Origin: CAYWNK01 sp047639615
GTDB lineage: Bacteria; Planctomycetota; UBA1135; GCA-002686595
Direction of reading: 5' to 3'
DNA length: 24,934 bases
NCBI GenBank assembly: GCA_047639615.1
Contig: JBLIOL010000038.1
Span: 1 to 24,934 of the forward strand
Shown here: piece by piece, positions 23,366-24,934 of the stretch
Numbering within the stretch: the stretch's first letter is position 1
Layout: every line of letters begins with the position of its first letter
Program-made: the position numbers and the translations under genes
The notes under the pieces: generated by a model
What the model was told of the DNA's origin: nothing
Database searches by the model: none
What the model saw: only the letters and a program-made list of their open reading frames with translations

Positions 23366-23767
23366 TTAGGAACGCCGCAGATGCACGAAAATCCGCGCTG
23401 CTTGGTGGCCGTTGATACGGATCACCTGGGTGACTAGGTCCTCCCAGTTCAGCCAGAGCGGGAAGCGCCAGGTGTTGTAGTGGACGGTCCAGTCGTCGTA
23501 GAAGACGAACTGGGTCTCGGTCTCGCTGCTGAGCATGCGGCGGGCGGGCCGGTAGCCGGGGAGCACTAGCTCCACTAGGCAGGAGTCGGGCTGATTCGAG
23601 AGATCTAAGGAGGCCGGCGTGACGAACCCGGAATCCCGACCATCGAGCACGATCCTGGCCCCGGGGGGACTCGAGGCCAGCAGAACCGGACGCGACTTCG
23701 TACCGCAGGAACAAAAGACCTGTAGCAGGAGGGCGCTGAGGATGAATGAGAGCGGACGGAGGCTCAT
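23366..23767 (-). CDS. Small PEGA-domain lipoprotein
   Basis: Product of 133 residues from the ATG at 23767; the longer frame to 23809 lacks a reason to be used, while this start opens directly into a signal peptide (SLRPLSFILSALLLQVF). A Cys at residue 21 in VFCSC is the likely lipidation site, though the lipobox is atypical because Cys also occurs two residues before it. Residues about 28-77 form a PEGA domain (SSPPGARIVLDGRDSG, then LVLPGYRPARR), a small beta module common in envelope proteins. The remainder is aromatic-rich (FYDDWTVHYNTWRFPLWLNWEDL) and resembles nothing I can name. It is co-directional with gmhB, 12 bases upstream of it, and divergent from the glycosyltransferase. An envelope-associated role is inferred. 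Confidence 0.82.
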   Translation of the reverse strand: MSLRPLSFILSALLLQVFCSCGTKSRPVLLASSPPGARIVLDGRDSGFVTPASLDLSNQPDSCLVELVLPGYRPARRMLSSETETQFVFYDDWTVHYNTWRFPLWLNWEDLVTQVIRINGHQAARIFVHLRRS

Positions 23768-23821
23768 GGGAGGCGATTGTGGGAGGCCGGCAAGCTGGGT
23801 CGCAAGCATGAAGGACCCGAG

Positions 23822-23831
23822 TGGCTAGTAT
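23822..23831 (+). promoter_or_regulatory. Candidate -10 region (TGGCTAGTAT) of the glycosyltransferase gene
   Basis: TAGTAT (23826-23831) fits TANNNT and is preceded by TGGC as in the box before the gene at 12604. It lies 38 bases before the chosen start and 14 before an in-frame alternative ATG at 23846. The -35 is unclear. Confidence 0.25.
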
Positions 23832-23869
23832 CGTCTCGCACTGGGATGGCGCTTGAGCACCCTAGGTCC

Positions 23870-24934
23870 ATGTCTTCCTCCTACGAGTCTAACTCCCCTG
23901 ACGCTTCCGCCCGGCGGGAGCAATCCATCTATCGCTGGATCCTGGCCCTGGCCTGGGTCTTGGGGGGGATTCGTTTCCTACGCCTGGGTCGCTGGAGTCT
24001 CTGGTACGACGAGGCCCTGACCCTGGGGGATGGCTGGCATGGGGCTGGCTGGCTGCCTGACAAGGGGCCCGTGCACATGCTGGGCTATCTGGTCATCCGC
24101 CTGGTTGCGGACCCCTTCCCGGGCCGGCCGGATGAATTCGCCCTGCGCTTTGGACCAGCCCTGGCGGGATTTCTGTGCGTGCCGCTGACGGCCTGGGCTT
24201 TCCGGCCCCTGGCCGGGCGTCGTAGGGCGGTGCTGGCGGCCTTGCTGGTGGCCTGCAGTTCCTGGCACGTGTACTGGTCCCAGAATGCGCGCGCGTACAC
24301 CTTTGCGGAGCTGGGCACCTTGCTGGCCGCGGGGGTCTGGGTGCGTGGTTGGTTGGCGGAGTCTCGCTGGCGCTGCGCCGCCGGCGTGGTCTTGGCCGGC
24401 ATGGCGGGGCTGTTCCATCCGCACGCGGCTTGCCTGGCGGTCGGCCTTGGGCTTGGGCCTTGGCTGGCTCGCAAGCTGCTTTCTCCGGAGCCGGGCGCGA
24501 AGCCCAGTACTCACGCCGACCTGGGCGGGCTGTGGGCGTTGTTGGCGGGCGCGCTTCTGGCGGCGCCCCTCTTTGGTCCGGCATTGCTGGAGTACATCCC
24601 CAAGAAGGCTGCCGGCGAGAGCCAAGGGCTGCTGGGCTTTGCCCTCGAGAACATGGTGCACCTGGCCACCAGCACGGGCTTTCAGATGACGCCGCTGCTG
24701 CTCATCGCTGCCGGCTTGGGGCTCTTGCAAGCTGCTGGGTCCGTGCGCGGGCGGGTGGTGATTCTGGTGGCGGTGATTCCGGTGTTGTGCGTTTTGGCCG
24801 TGGCGTTGGTGGCTCGGGTCAGCGCCCAGTATCTGTTCAGTGTGCTGCCTTGGGTGGCACTACTCGCTGCCTGGCCCGTGGGCGGCGAACAGGATCCGGC
24901 GCCCTCCGGATTGCGTCTCAAAGGCCGTACGGCC
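23870..24934 (+). CDS. GT-C membrane glycosyltransferase (3' end outside window)
   Basis: At least 355 codons are open to the window edge with no stop, so the gene is truncated by the window, not broken. After a hydrophilic N-terminus comes a hydrophobic helix and LWYDEAL (44-50), whose Asp47-Glu48 sits in the first outer loop as in dolichyl-phosphate-mannose-like and ArnT-like GT-C enzymes, where this acidic pair is catalytic. KGPVHMLGYLVIRL (65-78) and WSQNARAYTFAEL (136-148) are also typical of the family. At least six further membrane segments follow. Such enzymes use polyprenyl-phosphate sugars to glycosylate protein or lipid on the outer face of the membrane. An in-frame ATG at 23846 is an alternative start. 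The neighbouring gmhB suggests envelope glycan metabolism, but it is on the opposite strand, so the link is weak. The substrate is unknown. Confidence 0.85.
   Translation, partial: MSSSYESNSPDASARREQSIYRWILALAWVLGGIRFLRLGRWSLWYDEALTLGDGWHGAGWLPDKGPVHMLGYLVIRLVADPFPGRPDEFALRFGPALAGFLCVPLTAWAFRPLAGRRRAVLAALLVACSSWHVYWSQNARAYTFAELGTLLAAGVWVRGWLAESRWRCAAGVVLAGMAGLFHPHAACLAVGLGLGPWLARKLLSPEPGAKPSTHADLGGLWALLAGALLAAPLFGPALLEYIPKKAAGESQGLLGFALENMVHLATSTGFQMTPLLLIAAGLGLLQAAGSVRGRVVILVAVIPVLCVLAVALVARVSAQYLFSVLPWVALLAAWPVGGEQDPAPSGLRLKGRTA

Noticed and set aside
1..24934. CRISPR array, tRNA, rRNA, insertion sequence or prophage
   Set aside because: I found no regularly spaced direct repeats, cloverleaf-like segments, transposase motifs or integrase genes on either strand by reading.

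Overview
The window is GC-rich, almost fully coding DNA with no rRNA, tRNA, insertion sequence, phage gene or CRISPR array that I can see. It looks like a chromosomal piece of a member of the Planctomycetota. The main reasons are an ECF-type sigma factor encoded beside a large membrane-anchored Ser/Thr kinase, and a secreted protein ending in a Gly/Asn/Phe-rich ~130-residue domain (YC...GNLC...GETWNF...NFTDGVSV) that I associate from memory with deep planctomycete lineages such as Poly30/Saltatorellus. Start sites with little or no Shine-Dalgarno sequence fit that picture but are not decisive. The assignment is an inference; no marker gene is present.

Layout. 79-3444 (-): large secreted lipoprotein with SbsA-type Ig-like segments. 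3445-3890: hairpin-rich gap. 3891-7250 (-): ECF sigma factor followed by its neighbour kinase with a C-terminal repeat region. 7313-9365 (+): a tight three-gene unit encoding a SUI1/YciH-like protein, a DUF455 ferritin-like protein and an ATP-grasp-like protein. 9362-12395 (-): four-TM membrane protein, RluA-family pseudouridine synthase and M18 aspartyl aminopeptidase. 12604-16371 (+): 1255-residue membrane protein with a voltage-sensor-like four-arginine S4 segment. 16382-17434 (-): a eukaryote-like protein arginine methyltransferase. 17508-19349 (+): a HTH/coiled-coil/single-TM protein and a small C2H2-like zinc-finger protein. 19346-20991 (-): a secreted protein translationally coupled to a small DUF2293-like protein. 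21202-22770 (+): a second HTH/coiled-coil/TM protein, paralogous to the one at 17508. 22790-23767 (-): PEGA lipoprotein and GmhB-type phosphatase. 23870-end (+): GT-C glycosyltransferase, cut by the window edge.

How the genes fit together. Housekeeping functions (rRNA pseudouridylation, peptide turnover, heptose phosphate metabolism, glycosyl transfer) are mixed with signalling and poorly characterised genes. The most promising for new biology are: (i) the pair of HTH-PE linker-coiled coil-TM paralogues, which look like DNA-binding proteins tethered to the membrane; (ii) the SUI1/DUF455/ATP-grasp unit, where overlapping genes pair a predicted di-metal ferritin-like enzyme with a predicted ligase; (iii) a voltage-sensor-like module in a giant protein with no recognisable pore; and (iv) a bacterial PRMT keeping all the eukaryotic active-site motifs. 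Two convergent gene pairs end in the same CTAG tetranucleotide, so both stop codons share it.
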